Assembly (NCBI RefSeq): GCF_030269545.1 | Contig: NZ_BSTN01000005.1 | Span: 62,001 to 126,000 of the forward strand | Origin: Actinomadura sp. NBRC 104425 | GTDB taxonomy: Bacteria; Actinomycetota; Actinomycetes; Streptosporangiales; Streptosporangiaceae | Direction of reading: 5' to 3' | Length of the DNA stretch: 64,000 bases | Part shown: positions 50,892 to 59,312 of the stretch, piece by piece | Numbering within the stretch: position 1 is the stretch's first letter | Layout: every line of letters starts with the position of its first letter | Program-made: the position numbers and the translations under genes | Notes under the pieces: model-generated | The model's input: the letters and a program-made list of their open reading frames with translations, nothing else | What the model was told of the DNA's origin: nothing | The model's database searches: none

Positions 50892-50920
50892 ACGATAGAA
50901 CAAGCGTTCGAATTCTGCAA
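50892..50920 (-). promoter_or_regulatory. promoter of the radical SAM gene
   Basis: On the minus strand TTGCAG (50920-50915), a 17-bp spacer and TATCGT (50897-50892). Transcription would start near 50885, 27 bases before the ATG. The LexA box occupies the spacer. Confidence 0.65.
50896..50911. promoter_or_regulatory. LexA (SOS) box
   Basis: Minus-strand TCGAACGCTTGTTCTA matches the actinobacterial SOS box TCGAAC-N4-GTTCGA at 10 of the 12 specified bases, with only the last two bases deviating. It lies between the -35 and -10 hexamers of the intein-containing radical SAM gene, an ideal repressor position. Confidence 0.75.
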
Positions 50921-51055
50921 CCCTGCGTGACCGCCCGCCGACGGCACCCGCACCGCGCGGAGGGGCGAACGGGGGAGATTCCGGACGTCCAGGCATCACA
51001 CGCGCATCGGCGTTTGGCGCCGAGCACGGCAACAGGTGCGTAACAATGGCTCGTC

Positions 51056-52696
51056 ATGGTCTGGACGAACAAGGGGACGCCGGGTGCCGTCGCGCGGGCG
51101 CTGACCGCGGGCGCACTGGCCACGGGAACGCTGACCGCGTCCGCCGGGTGCGTGCCGGCACTGGGCGGCGCCGACGAACGCAAGGCCGGCGACAGAGCGC
51201 CCGGCGTCGCGGCCGCCGAATGCCCCGACGTGCCGCCGCCCGACGCATCCACCGGACGCCGGCTGCGCGGCATGTGGATCGCCACCGTCGGCAACATCGA
51301 CTGGCCCAAGGACGGCCGCCGCGCCGCCGACCAGCAGAAGGCCGACTACCGCAAGCTGCTCGACCACGCCCGCGCGATGAACCTCAACGCGGTGTTCGTG
51401 CAGATCCGCCCCAACTCCGACGCCTTCTACGACTCTCCCTACGAGCCGTGGTCGCAGTGGATCACCGGCACGCCCGGCAAGGACCCCGGCTACGACGTGC
51501 TGAAGTTCATGCTGGACGAGGCGCACGCCCGCGGCCTGGAATTCCACGCCTGGTTCAACCCCTACCGGGTCAGCCGCCAGGGCGACCTCGACAAGCTCGC
51601 CCCCGACAGCCCCGCCCGCCGCCACCCCGACTGGGTGCGCAAGTACGGCAAGGGCCTGTGGTACGACCCGGGCCTGCCCGAAGTGCGGGACCTGGTGGTC
51701 AAGGCCGTGATGGACGTGGTCCGCAAGTACGACATCGACGCGGTCCACTTCGACGACTACTTCTACCCCTACCCCGAGGCAGGTGCGGGGGAGTTCCCCG
51801 ACCAGGCCACCTACAAGACCTACGGCAAGGGCATGGGCAAGGACGCCTGGCGCCGCCAGAACGTCGACACCCTCGTCAAGACCGTGTCCCAGCGCGTCCA
51901 CCAGGCCAAGCCGTGGGTGCGTTTCGGCATCAGCCCGTTCGGGGTGTGGCGCAACGACAGCAGCGACCCCGCCGGGTCGCCCACCCGCGCGCTGCAGAGC
52001 TACGACGACATCCACGCCGACACCCGCAAATGGATCCGCGAGGGGTGGATCGACTACATCACACCCCAGCTGTACTGGACCATCGGCGACTCGCGCGCGG
52101 ACTACGCCAAGCTGGTGGAGTGGTGGGCCCGCCAGGTGCAGGGCACCAAGGTGCAGCTGACGATCGGGCAGGCCGCCTACCGCGTCGGCAAGGACGCCGC
52201 CTGGCGCAGGGCCGACGAGCTGTCGCGGCACCTGAAGCTCAACGCCCGCTACCCGCAGGTGCGCGGCGACGTGTTCTTCAGCGCCTCGGACCTGGTGGCA
52301 AACCGCAACGGGTTCGCCACCCGGCTGCGCAACGACCACTACCGCACCCCCGCGCTGCCGCCCGTGGCGCCCGCGGCCGCCGACAAGAGCAAGGCCGGGG
52401 ACGCGCCCGCCCCCGCCCACAGCGTGCGGGCCGAGGGCACCGACGGCGGTGTGCGGGTCACGTGGGGCGCCTCCGAGGACGCCGTCGGCTACGCGGTGTA
52501 CCGGGTGGAGGGCGAGCGTCCCGGGTGCGCCCGCGTCACCTCCGGGGCGCTGCTGACGGCGGTGCGCGGCGGCGGCATCCTCGACCCGACCGCCAAGGCC
52601 GGCCGCACCTACACCTACTACGTCACGGCGCTGGACCGCATGCAGCGTGAGAGCGCTCCCGCACGGGGCGCGACGGTTACCGCCCGACGGGGATAA
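51056..52696 (+). CDS. secreted GH10-like glycosyl hydrolase (DUF187/GHL10) with C-terminal Fn3-like domain
   Basis: A 546-residue exported protein. The N-terminus has a signal with an Ala/Ser-rich end before Cys32 (TLTASAGC), a possible but weak lipobox. The GHL10 barrel shows LRGMWIATVGNIDWPKDG, MNLNAVFVQIRPNSDAFYDS, GLEFHAWFNPYRVS, VHFDDYFYPYPEAG, FGISPFGVWRNDS, YDDIHADTRKWIREGWIDYI and TPQLYWTIG. A fibronectin-III-like module ends it (VRVTWGASEDAVGYAVYRVE). Bacterial GHL10 proteins act on cell-wall or envelope glycans. The mRNA is probably leaderless (TAACAAT at 51041-51047). The substrate is unknown. Confidence 0.9.
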   Translation: MVWTNKGTPGAVARALTAGALATGTLTASAGCVPALGGADERKAGDRAPGVAAAECPDVPPPDASTGRRLRGMWIATVGNIDWPKDGRRAADQQKADYRKLLDHARAMNLNAVFVQIRPNSDAFYDSPYEPWSQWITGTPGKDPGYDVLKFMLDEAHARGLEFHAWFNPYRVSRQGDLDKLAPDSPARRHPDWVRKYGKGLWYDPGLPEVRDLVVKAVMDVVRKYDIDAVHFDDYFYPYPEAGAGEFPDQATYKTYGKGMGKDAWRRQNVDTLVKTVSQRVHQAKPWVRFGISPFGVWRNDSSDPAGSPTRALQSYDDIHADTRKWIREGWIDYITPQLYWTIGDSRADYAKLVEWWARQVQGTKVQLTIGQAAYRVGKDAAWRRADELSRHLKLNARYPQVRGDVFFSASDLVANRNGFATRLRNDHYRTPALPPVAPAAADKSKAGDAPAPAHSVRAEGTDGGVRVTWGASEDAVGYAVYRVEGERPGCARVTSGALLTAVRGGGILDPTAKAGRTYTYYVTALDRMQRESAPARGATVTARRG

Positions 52697-52754
52697 TGAT
52701 CTTGATGCCGGGGCAAGAACAAGGCACTTCTATCCGCCCCCGGAGGTATGTGGC

Positions 52755-52970
52755 ATGGCGCTGTCGATGGAGGAGCAGCGGATCCTCGCCGAGATCGAGA
52801 CCCGCCTCAGCGAGGACGACCCGCGGCTGGCCCATCGCCTGTCGAAAGCCGGCGCGAAGGTGGGCCGGGCGCGGCGGCGCCGCCGGATCCGCCTGGTCGC
52901 GGCCGCGGCGGTCGCGGTGCTCGCGGTGCTGACGGCGGTGGCCGCGGCGGTGCTCACCGCGGTCTCATAG
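52755..52970 (+). CDS. DUF3040 small membrane protein
   Basis: A 71-residue protein. MALSMEEQRILAEIETRLSE and DDPRLAHRLSKAG are the DUF3040 signature common in actinobacteria. A basic stretch RARRRRRIR is followed by one membrane helix (LVAAAAVAVLAVLTAVAAAV). ATG 52755 has GGAGG at 52742-52746. Its function is unknown. A long hairpin starting inside its last codons terminates the unit. Confidence 0.88.
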   Translation: MALSMEEQRILAEIETRLSEDDPRLAHRLSKAGAKVGRARRRRRIRLVAAAAVAVLAVLTAVAAAVLTAVS

Positions 52971-53034
52971 CAGGACGGGTGTTGCGGCCGGTTCCGCCCC
53001 AGCAGGTTCCGCCCGTCACACCCGCCCTGCTATG
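52966..53034. terminator. stem-loop terminator after the DUF3040 gene
   Basis: 17-bp arms (52966-52982 and 53018-53034) match at 16 positions and enclose 35 nt. The left arm includes the stop codon. Confidence 0.65.
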
Positions 53035-53380
53035 GGAGGCCCCGGCGGGCGGCATGCCCGCCGGGGCCCGGACGTTCAGGCCGGTGTGGTGGTCGCCTCG
53101 CGGCGAAAGGCACAACGAGGCTCCTGCCCGAGCCGTAGGGCCCGGCGGTATTCCTCGAAGGCAAAGGGTAGAGCCCGGGGGACACATGCCACACCGACAC
53201 CACCCACGATAACGGCACCGCAGGAGTGCTCACTCCCGCCGGGGTGCGCCGCACGGCGGCAAAGGGGCATGCGAGGCGCCGGGCACCCGCCCGGTCCGGG
53301 CGGCGTCCCGCCCTGTACACGGACGCGGCCTGAGAGCCGCCGCGTCCGCACCGCACGCGCGTCGGCCGCGCCCCGGAGGG
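53035..53380. other. intergenic region, nothing recognised
   Basis: About 345 bp between the hairpin and the convergent large gene. It has a modestly AT-richer patch near 53145-53220 but no open frame with a credible start or similarity. Confidence 0.4.
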
Positions 53381-56101
53381 TCAGTGCGACAGCTCGGCGG
53401 CCAGGCCCTCCAGGTCGGCCGCGGTCAACGTCAGCACGTCGGCGCTGTCGAGCGCCTGCGTGGCGTCGGCCCGGCCGAGGTGGCGGGTGACGGCGCGGTC
53501 CAGATAGGTCTCCACCAGCCGCGCCCCGGTCAGCCGCCCCCGGCCGCGCAGCCCGCCCAACTCGCGGTGCACGACCTCCCAGGCGTCCGGGCCCAGCCGC
53601 AGCCGCCGCTCCTCGGCCAGCAGCGCCAGCAGGCCCGCCCGCACCCGCGGGTCGCCCATGTCCGGCAGCCGCACCGCGCGCAGGTCGGCCATCAGCTCCG
53701 GCGCCGCCGCCGACAGCTCGGCCACCCGCGCCGGCTCGCACGTGGCCAAAAGCGTGGTGTCGCTGACGCCCTCCAGCCGCGCCTCGTACAGGCGCTCGGC
53801 GTAGGCGGCGCCCTGCGGATCGTCGAGGACCAGCGCGTCCAGGCCGTCCAGCAGCAGCGTGTGCCCGGCGTGCTCGTCCAGCACCCCGCGCAGCCCGGCG
53901 GGACCGCGGCCGCGGACCTCCTCGGCATGCACGCCGTGCACCTGCCCGCCGGCCGCGCCCACATCGGCGAGCGCGCGCGACACCATGCGCGCCAGCCGCC
54001 GCTGCCCGGTGGACGGCGCGCCGATCAGCAGCAGCGCCGGCATGGACGCGGTGGACACCTCCTGGCCGCGCAGCCGCTGCGCCCACTTGCCGCGGCGCCG
54101 CACCTCGGTCACGACGCGTTCGATGTCGTCGGCGCCGCACAGGAACCGGATGCCGTAGGCCTCGGCGATCTGCGGGCCGGACTCCAGCGACGGCGCGGGC
54201 GGCACCGGCGGCGGCGGTTCCGACACCGGTGCGGGCGGGGGAGGCAGCGGATCACGCGAGGTGGCCTCCGGGTCGGCCTGCGCGGCGTACGGCGCCGGGT
54301 CGAGCTGGGTGGCCTCCACCTCGGCGCCGCCCGCGCCCTGCTGCACGTCCCCGGCGGCGCTCGACGCGGCGTCCGGCCACACCGGCGCGGTCGGCGGCGC
54401 GGGCGGCACGCCCGGGGCCGCCGGGGGCACGGGGGCCGAGTGCACCTGCGGCGCCTCGGGCTGCGGTGGAGCCGCCGCACCCGACCCGCCCGGCGTGCTC
54501 GACCCGCCCGGCGTGCTCGACCCGCCCGGCGCGGCGGACGGCTCCCAGGCGCCCGGCGGCTCCGCCGCAGGCGGCTCGGCGGCAGGGGCGGGCGGCGGCT
54601 GCGGGGAGGGCGGCGGCTGCGGGGAGGGCGGCGCGACGGGCCGGTCGGCCGACTCCCCGGCGGCCTGCCGCTCGGCGGCCAGGTGCGCACGCGCCGCCTT
54701 GATGATGTCCCAGGCGCTCAGCTCGTCGGTGGACGGCGGCGAGTGCAGCGCCGGGCTGGTCAGCTCGGCCGCCACGGCCTGCGGCACCGCGAACCCGGTG
54801 GCCGGGGGCGGCACCTGCGCCAGACGGCACCAGGTCAGCCCGATGGTGTAGGTGGTGGCCAGCAGCCACGACAGCGCGTCGGCGTCGGTGCTGCGCAGCG
54901 CCTCGGGCAGGCGGCCGTCGCGCGGCCACAGCTGCCGCAGCGGGTTGGCCGGGTCGGTCAGCACCGCGTGCAGCGTGCGGGCGCTGTCGGGGTCCAGCCA
55001 GCGGCCCAGCGCGGGCACCGCATTGGGCGCGGCCTGCAGGTCGGCGGCCAGCAGCGCGATCCCGGCGCGGCGCACGTCGTCGTGCGGGCGGCCCCCCGTC
55101 GGCACCGGCGGACGCGCCCCCGTCAGCGCGGCCACCACCTGCTGCAGGTCGTACAGCGCCAGCCGCAGGTACTCGCCGGGCGCCGCGTCGCGCACCATGG
55201 GCGTGGAGAACTCGGCGGGGCAGCGGCGCCGCCACTCCTGCAGCATCGCCGCGGGCCCGTACCGGGCGGTGGCCATGTCCTGGTGCACCAGCCGCAGCGA
55301 CGCGGCCGTCACCGCCGCCAGCGCGTCGGCGCCGGGCCGGAACCGCGCGTCGGCCTGCAGCCCCGCCGCCACCTCGTACATGACCCGCGCGATGTGCGCG
55401 GCGCCGGCGCCGTCGCCGGCCTGCAGCCGGTTGGTGTAGTACCCGGCCAGGGTGCCGAAGTCGGGCGGCATCATCCAGTGCAGCCGCTCGGCGGGCGTGG
55501 TCAGAAACGGGATGAACGACTCGATCAGCGGGTTCTCCGTCAGCACCACCGGGGCGCCCGCGCACCACAAAAGCGAACTCCAGGCCGCCACCACGGTGCT
55601 GGGGGTGCCGGGCTGGAACATGGGGTCCTGCTGGGCGAACTGCGCGGGGTTGACCGCCCACGCCGTGGTCAGCGCCTGCTGGATGCGGGCGACCACCGCG
55701 GTCTCCGGCGCAGCCCCGAGGAAGCCGAGCGAGGCGACGCGTCCGGCGGTCAGGTCGGGGCCGGTGGGGAACAGCTGCGGCGGCACCGGGGGAGCGCCGG
55801 CGCCGCGCGGCGCGGGCTGGGCGACGCGCCGTTCCGCCGGGTCGGCGGGGGGAGGGCAGGGGTGCCAGACGCCGTCCAGGCCGCAGCGGTACCAGCGCCC
55901 CCACGCGCCGAACAGCCACCACTCGCCCGAGCCCCACAGCATCCGCGCCACGACCTGCTCGGCGCGCTGCTGCGGCGGGGCCGTGCGCCACCAGGGCGAG
56001 GCGACCAGCTCCCGTACGTTGGCCTCCACCGCGGTGAAGAGGTCGCCGGCCGTTCCGCCCCCAGTTCCGCCGAGTCCCGACCCGGCCGCGTGCCAGTTCA
56101 C
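53381..56101 (-). CDS. large protein with degenerate AAA-type ATPase domain
   Basis: A 906-residue protein I cannot assign to a named family. Residues 1-450 are mostly helical (VEANVRELVASPWWRTAPPQ, LWGSGEWWLFGAWGRWYRCG, WMMPPDFGTLAGYYTNRLQA). About 450-640 is a Pro/Ala/Gly linker with GGSSTP and PPPSPQ repeats. The last 260 residues resemble a CbbX/EccA-like AAA domain: IRFLCGADDIERVVTEVRRR, a P-loop variant LLLIGAPSTGQRRLARMVSR (GxxxxGQR, Lys lost), Walker-B-like HTLLLDGLDALVLDD and a helical lid. ATP hydrolysis is therefore doubtful. The start is GTG 56101 with TACTAT seven bases upstream (leaderless). The EccA-like comparison suggests a role in complex assembly, but no type VII genes are near. 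Confidence 0.7.
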   Translation of the reverse strand: MNWHAAGSGLGGTGGGTAGDLFTAVEANVRELVASPWWRTAPPQQRAEQVVARMLWGSGEWWLFGAWGRWYRCGLDGVWHPCPPPADPAERRVAQPAPRGAGAPPVPPQLFPTGPDLTAGRVASLGFLGAAPETAVVARIQQALTTAWAVNPAQFAQQDPMFQPGTPSTVVAAWSSLLWCAGAPVVLTENPLIESFIPFLTTPAERLHWMMPPDFGTLAGYYTNRLQAGDGAGAAHIARVMYEVAAGLQADARFRPGADALAAVTAASLRLVHQDMATARYGPAAMLQEWRRRCPAEFSTPMVRDAAPGEYLRLALYDLQQVVAALTGARPPVPTGGRPHDDVRRAGIALLAADLQAAPNAVPALGRWLDPDSARTLHAVLTDPANPLRQLWPRDGRLPEALRSTDADALSWLLATTYTIGLTWCRLAQVPPPATGFAVPQAVAAELTSPALHSPPSTDELSAWDIIKAARAHLAAERQAAGESADRPVAPPSPQPPPSPQPPPAPAAEPPAAEPPGAWEPSAAPGGSSTPGGSSTPGGSGAAAPPQPEAPQVHSAPVPPAAPGVPPAPPTAPVWPDAASSAAGDVQQGAGGAEVEATQLDPAPYAAQADPEATSRDPLPPPPAPVSEPPPPVPPAPSLESGPQIAEAYGIRFLCGADDIERVVTEVRRRGKWAQRLRGQEVSTASMPALLLIGAPSTGQRRLARMVSRALADVGAAGGQVHGVHAEEVRGRGPAGLRGVLDEHAGHTLLLDGLDALVLDDPQGAAYAERLYEARLEGVSDTTLLATCEPARVAELSAAAPELMADLRAVRLPDMGDPRVRAGLLALLAEERRLRLGPDAWEVVHRELGGLRGRGRLTGARLVETYLDRAVTRHLGRADATQALDSADVLTLTAADLEGLAAELSH
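54481..54536. repeat. 18-bp repeats in the proline-rich linker
   Basis: Nearly three copies of a gacccgcccggcgtgctc unit encode the Gly-Gly-Ser-Ser-Thr-Pro repeats of the linker of the large AAA-like protein. Confidence 0.65.
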
Positions 56102-56247
56102 CCCGCGAATAGTAGTCCTCCCCGATGACGCGCCCGGCGGTTCCGGTGAACGCCGCCCCGGCCGGGACGAGGCGGGCGAAACCCCGCATCGACGGTGTAA
56201 GGAGCGTTATGGCAGGATGCTCATGTCTTCGGAAGAGGGGGAGGACC

Positions 56248-57315
56248 ATGCGGGACGCCGCGCGCACGCGCACCGTCGGGCTGGCGCTGGCGGTGCTGTC
56301 GTCGGTGTGCTTCGGCGCGTCCGGGCCGTTCGGCAAGGCCCTCATCCACGCCGGGCTCACCCCCTGGCAGGCGGTGTGGCTGCGCATCACCGGGGCGGCG
56401 CTGGTGCTGGTGCCGCTGGCGCTGCTGCTGCGTGGCCGCGGCGCGGTGCGCTCGGTGCGGCCCCACCTTGCGTACGTGGCCGGGTACGGGCTGACCGGGG
56501 TGGCCGGGGCGCAGGCGTTCTACTTCGTGGCCGCCTCGCGGCTGCCCGTCGGCGTGGCCATCCTGCTGGAGTTCTGCGGCCCGATCCTGGTGCTGGGCTG
56601 GACCCGGCTGGTGCGGCGCGCGCCGGTGCACCGCTCGGCCGCCGCCGGCGTCGCCGTCGCGATGGTCGGGCTGACCATGGTGGTGCAGGTGTGGGACGGC
56701 CTGCGGCTGGACTCGCTGGGCCTGGCCGCCGGGCTGGGCGCCGCCGCCTGCCAGGCCGGGTACTTCCTGCTCATCGACCGCCTCACCGGCCAGGTCGACC
56801 CGCTGGTGATGACCACGGCGGGCACGGTGGTCTCCGCGGCCGTGCTGGTCGTGCCCGCCGCGCCCTGGGCGCTTCCGTGGGACGTGCTGCCCGCCGCCGT
56901 GCCCGTCGGCGGCCACTCCGCCCCCGCCTGGCTGCTGGCCGCCTGGATCATCGTCGTCAGCACCGTGCTGGCCTACCTGACCGGCGTGGCCGCGGTGCAG
57001 CGGCTGTCGGCGCAGGTCGCCGGCGCCATCTGCTACACCGAGGCGGTGGCCGCCACCCTGCTGGCCTGGGCCGCGCTGGGCGAACGGCTCGCGCCGGTGC
57101 AGCTGGCGGGCGGCGCGATCGTGCTGGTCGGCGCGTTCCTCGCCCAGCGCGCCGCCGCCGACACCATGCCGGCTGACGCCGTGTCTCCCGGTCCCGTGCC
57201 CGCGGTCGGCGGCCCCGCCACCGCGAGCGCATCCGCCACCGCGGGCGGCCACGTCCCCGAAGGCGGCCCAGAAGACCCGGGGGACGCGGCCGCCGCGCAC
57301 GCCCTCAGCCGCTGA
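56248..57315 (+). CDS. EamA/DMT-family transporter
   Basis: A 355-residue membrane protein with ten predicted helices in two EamA repeats: VGLALAVLSSVCFGASGPFG, GVAGAQAFYFVAASRLPVGV (end of repeat 1) and GAICYTEAVAATLLAWAALG, LAPVQLAGGAIVLVGAFLAQ (repeat 2). A hydrophilic Ala/Gly/Pro-rich tail of about 45 residues follows. DMT proteins of this kind export amino acids or other small metabolites; the substrate is unknown. ATG 56248 is preceded by GGGGGAGG. It is divergent from the large AAA-like gene. Confidence 0.92.
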   Translation: MRDAARTRTVGLALAVLSSVCFGASGPFGKALIHAGLTPWQAVWLRITGAALVLVPLALLLRGRGAVRSVRPHLAYVAGYGLTGVAGAQAFYFVAASRLPVGVAILLEFCGPILVLGWTRLVRRAPVHRSAAAGVAVAMVGLTMVVQVWDGLRLDSLGLAAGLGAAACQAGYFLLIDRLTGQVDPLVMTTAGTVVSAAVLVVPAAPWALPWDVLPAAVPVGGHSAPAWLLAAWIIVVSTVLAYLTGVAAVQRLSAQVAGAICYTEAVAATLLAWAALGERLAPVQLAGGAIVLVGAFLAQRAAADTMPADAVSPGPVPAVGGPATASASATAGGHVPEGGPEDPGDAAAAHALSR

Positions 57316-57337
57316 CCCCCGGGTCCGGGCGCCGGCG

Positions 57338-58108
57338 TCAGGCGTTCTCGCGCAGGAACCGCCGGGTGCCCAACGCCACCGACACCACCACCAGCACGGC
57401 CGTCACCGCCGCGCCCTCGGCGACGGTCACCGAGGCGTAGTCGCCGACGAACGCGGCGCGCACCGCGTCCACCACGTACCTGAACGGCGTGAAGTGCGAC
57501 GCCACGTCCAGCCATCCCGGCGCCATGCTCATCGGCAGCAGCATCCCCGACAGCAGCATCAGCGGCAGCACCACCGCCCCCAGCAGCGGCGCGAATCCGT
57601 CCTCCCGCCGCGTCACCAGCGCCAGCAGGTACGACAGCGAGGCGACACCGACCGCCAGCAGCACCACCAGCGCCACGCCCACCGCCAGCCCGGCCGCCGG
57701 TGCGCGCAGCCCCATCGCCACCCCGGCGGCCAGCAGCAGCACCGCCTGCACGGCCAGCACCGTGGTGTCGCGCAGCACCAGGCCCAGCAGCAGCGCCACC
57801 CGGCTGACCGGTGTGACGCGCAGCCGGTCCACCACGCCCGCGCGCAGGTCGGCGATCAGACCGAACCCCACGTAGGCCGCGCTGAACAGCACCAGCTGCA
57901 CCAGCACGCCCGGCACGAACACCTGCCAGGCGTCATGGTCGCCGAACCCGCGCACACCGCTCAGCCGCGTCAGCAGCGGACCGAACAGCAGCAGGTACAG
58001 CAGCGGCTGCAACACGCCGAACACCACGCCCACCTTGGAGCGCAGCGTCGTGCGCAGATGACGCGTGTACAGCAGGCGCGTTTCACGCGCGGTGCGTCGC
58101 ACATCCAC
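57338..58108 (-). CDS. ABC-2 type exporter permease (DrrB-like)
   Basis: A 256-residue permease with six predicted membrane helices: SKVGVVFGVLQPLLYLLLFG, VFVPGVLVQLVLFSAAYVGF, the conserved LIADLRAGVVDRLRVTPVSR loop, GAVVLPLMLLSGMLLPMSMA and a last helix ending TRRFLRENA. The order and the R-x-x-x-x-D-R-L-R-x-x-P loop are typical of daunorubicin-resistance DrrB-like exporters. The start is GTG 58108 after GAGGAGG. It follows the ATPase gene with an 85-bp gap and functions with it in drug or metabolite efflux. Confidence 0.92.
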   Translation of the reverse strand: MDVRRTARETRLLYTRHLRTTLRSKVGVVFGVLQPLLYLLLFGPLLTRLSGVRGFGDHDAWQVFVPGVLVQLVLFSAAYVGFGLIADLRAGVVDRLRVTPVSRVALLLGLVLRDTTVLAVQAVLLLAAGVAMGLRAPAAGLAVGVALVVLLAVGVASLSYLLALVTRREDGFAPLLGAVVLPLMLLSGMLLPMSMAPGWLDVASHFTPFRYVVDAVRAAFVGDYASVTVAEGAAVTAVLVVVSVALGTRRFLRENA

Positions 58109-58193
58109 GGGAACTCCTCCTCGTCGGTGTCATGTCCATCGTCGTGTCCATCGTCGTGCCCGTCGGCGGGCTCATCTCCGGTGTCATGGGGTT

Positions 58194-59210
58194 TCAGGCG
58201 GCGGCGTCGCGCAGCGACCGGCCGGTGATGGTGAGGAACACGTCGTCGAGGGTGGGGCGCGCCATCCGCAGCGCCGTCAGCTCCACCCCCGCCGCGTCCA
58301 GCGCCCGCACCACCTGCGGCAGCGCCAGGTCGCCCTGGTCGACGGTCAGCCGCACCGACGAGCCGGTCACCACCGCCTCGCGCACCTGCGGCAGTTCCGC
58401 CAGCGCGGCACGCGCACGGACGACCCCGCCGACCTGCCCGTGCGGCCCTTCGCCCGCCTCGGCGGCGGTGGGTGCGCCGGGCCGGGCGGCGGGACGCGCG
58501 TCGGCCAGCTCCAGGGTCACCACGTCCCCGGAGACGCGGCGCTTGAGCTCGTCCGGCGTGCCCTCGGCCACGATCCGCCCGTGGTCGATGATGAGGATCC
58601 GGTCGCACAACGCGTCGGCCTCCTCCAGGTAGTGCGTGGTCAAGAACACCGTCGTGCCGTCCTCGTCGCGCATGCGGCGGATGTGCTCCCACAGGTTGCC
58701 GCGGCTGTGCGGGTCCAGGCCGGTGGTCGGCTCGTCCAGGAACACCAGCGGCGGCCGGTGCACCAGCCCCAGCGCGATGTCCAGGCGGCGGCGCTGCCCG
58801 CCCGACAGCGCCTGCGCCGGGCGGTCCAGCAGGCCCTCCAGCTCCAGCCGGGCGCACAGGTCGGCGATGCGCGCGGCGCGGTCGGGCACGCCGTACAGGC
58901 GGGCCTGCAGGTCCAGCTCCTCGCCGACCGGGACGGCCGGGGCGGCGCCGCCGCCCTGCGCCACATAGCCGATGCGGCGCCGCACGCCCGCCGCGTCGGT
59001 GCGCAGGTCGTGCCCGGCGACCGTGGCGGTGCCGGCGGTGGGCGCCAGCAGCGTGGTCAGCATCCGCAGCGTGGTGGTCTTGCCCGCGCCGTTGGGGCCC
59101 AGGAACCCCACGATCTCGCCGGGCGCCACGGACAGGTCGACGCCGCGCACCGCCTCCACGGTGCCGCGCCTGGTGGTGAAGGTGCGGGCCAGCCCGCTCG
59201 CCTCGATCAC
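58194..59210 (-). CDS. ABC exporter ATPase (DrrA-like)
   Basis: A 338-residue ATPase of the daunorubicin-resistance DrrA subfamily. Walker A is GPNGAGKTTT, the signature LSGGQRRRLDIALGL, Walker B LVFLDEPTTGLDP and the switch TTHYLEEADALCDR. The C-terminal DrrA region includes VTLELADARP and ends LRMARPTLDDVFLTITGRSL. GTG 59210 has GGAGGA just upstream. It forms an exporter with the DrrB-like permease and is divergent from a TetR regulator, with a promoter (TTGGTG, 18 bp, TACTCT) overlapping an operator-like repeat. Efflux of a drug-like compound sensed by the regulator is likely. Confidence 0.93.
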   Translation of the reverse strand: MIEASGLARTFTTRRGTVEAVRGVDLSVAPGEIVGFLGPNGAGKTTTLRMLTTLLAPTAGTATVAGHDLRTDAAGVRRRIGYVAQGGGAAPAVPVGEELDLQARLYGVPDRAARIADLCARLELEGLLDRPAQALSGGQRRRLDIALGLVHRPPLVFLDEPTTGLDPHSRGNLWEHIRRMRDEDGTTVFLTTHYLEEADALCDRILIIDHGRIVAEGTPDELKRRVSGDVVTLELADARPAARPGAPTAAEAGEGPHGQVGGVVRARAALAELPQVREAVVTGSSVRLTVDQGDLALPQVVRALDAAGVELTALRMARPTLDDVFLTITGRSLRDAAA

Positions 59211-59261
59211 GTCGTCCTCCAGGATCGGATGAGGGGAAACGCCGGTAGAGTAACCACAATT

Positions 59262-59276
59262 TTGGAGTCGCACCAA
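59262..59276. promoter_or_regulatory. operator-like inverted repeat between drrAB-like genes and tetR-family gene
   Basis: TTGG (59262-59265) and CCAA (59273-59276) flank a 7-bp centre. The right arm overlaps the minus-strand -35 TTGGTG of the exporter operon, and the TetR-family gene starts 37 bp away on the other side. Binding by that regulator is inferred. Confidence 0.45.
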
Positions 59277-59312
59277 GTTTTCGGCGACACCAGCGCGGCT
59301 AGAATCTCCGGC

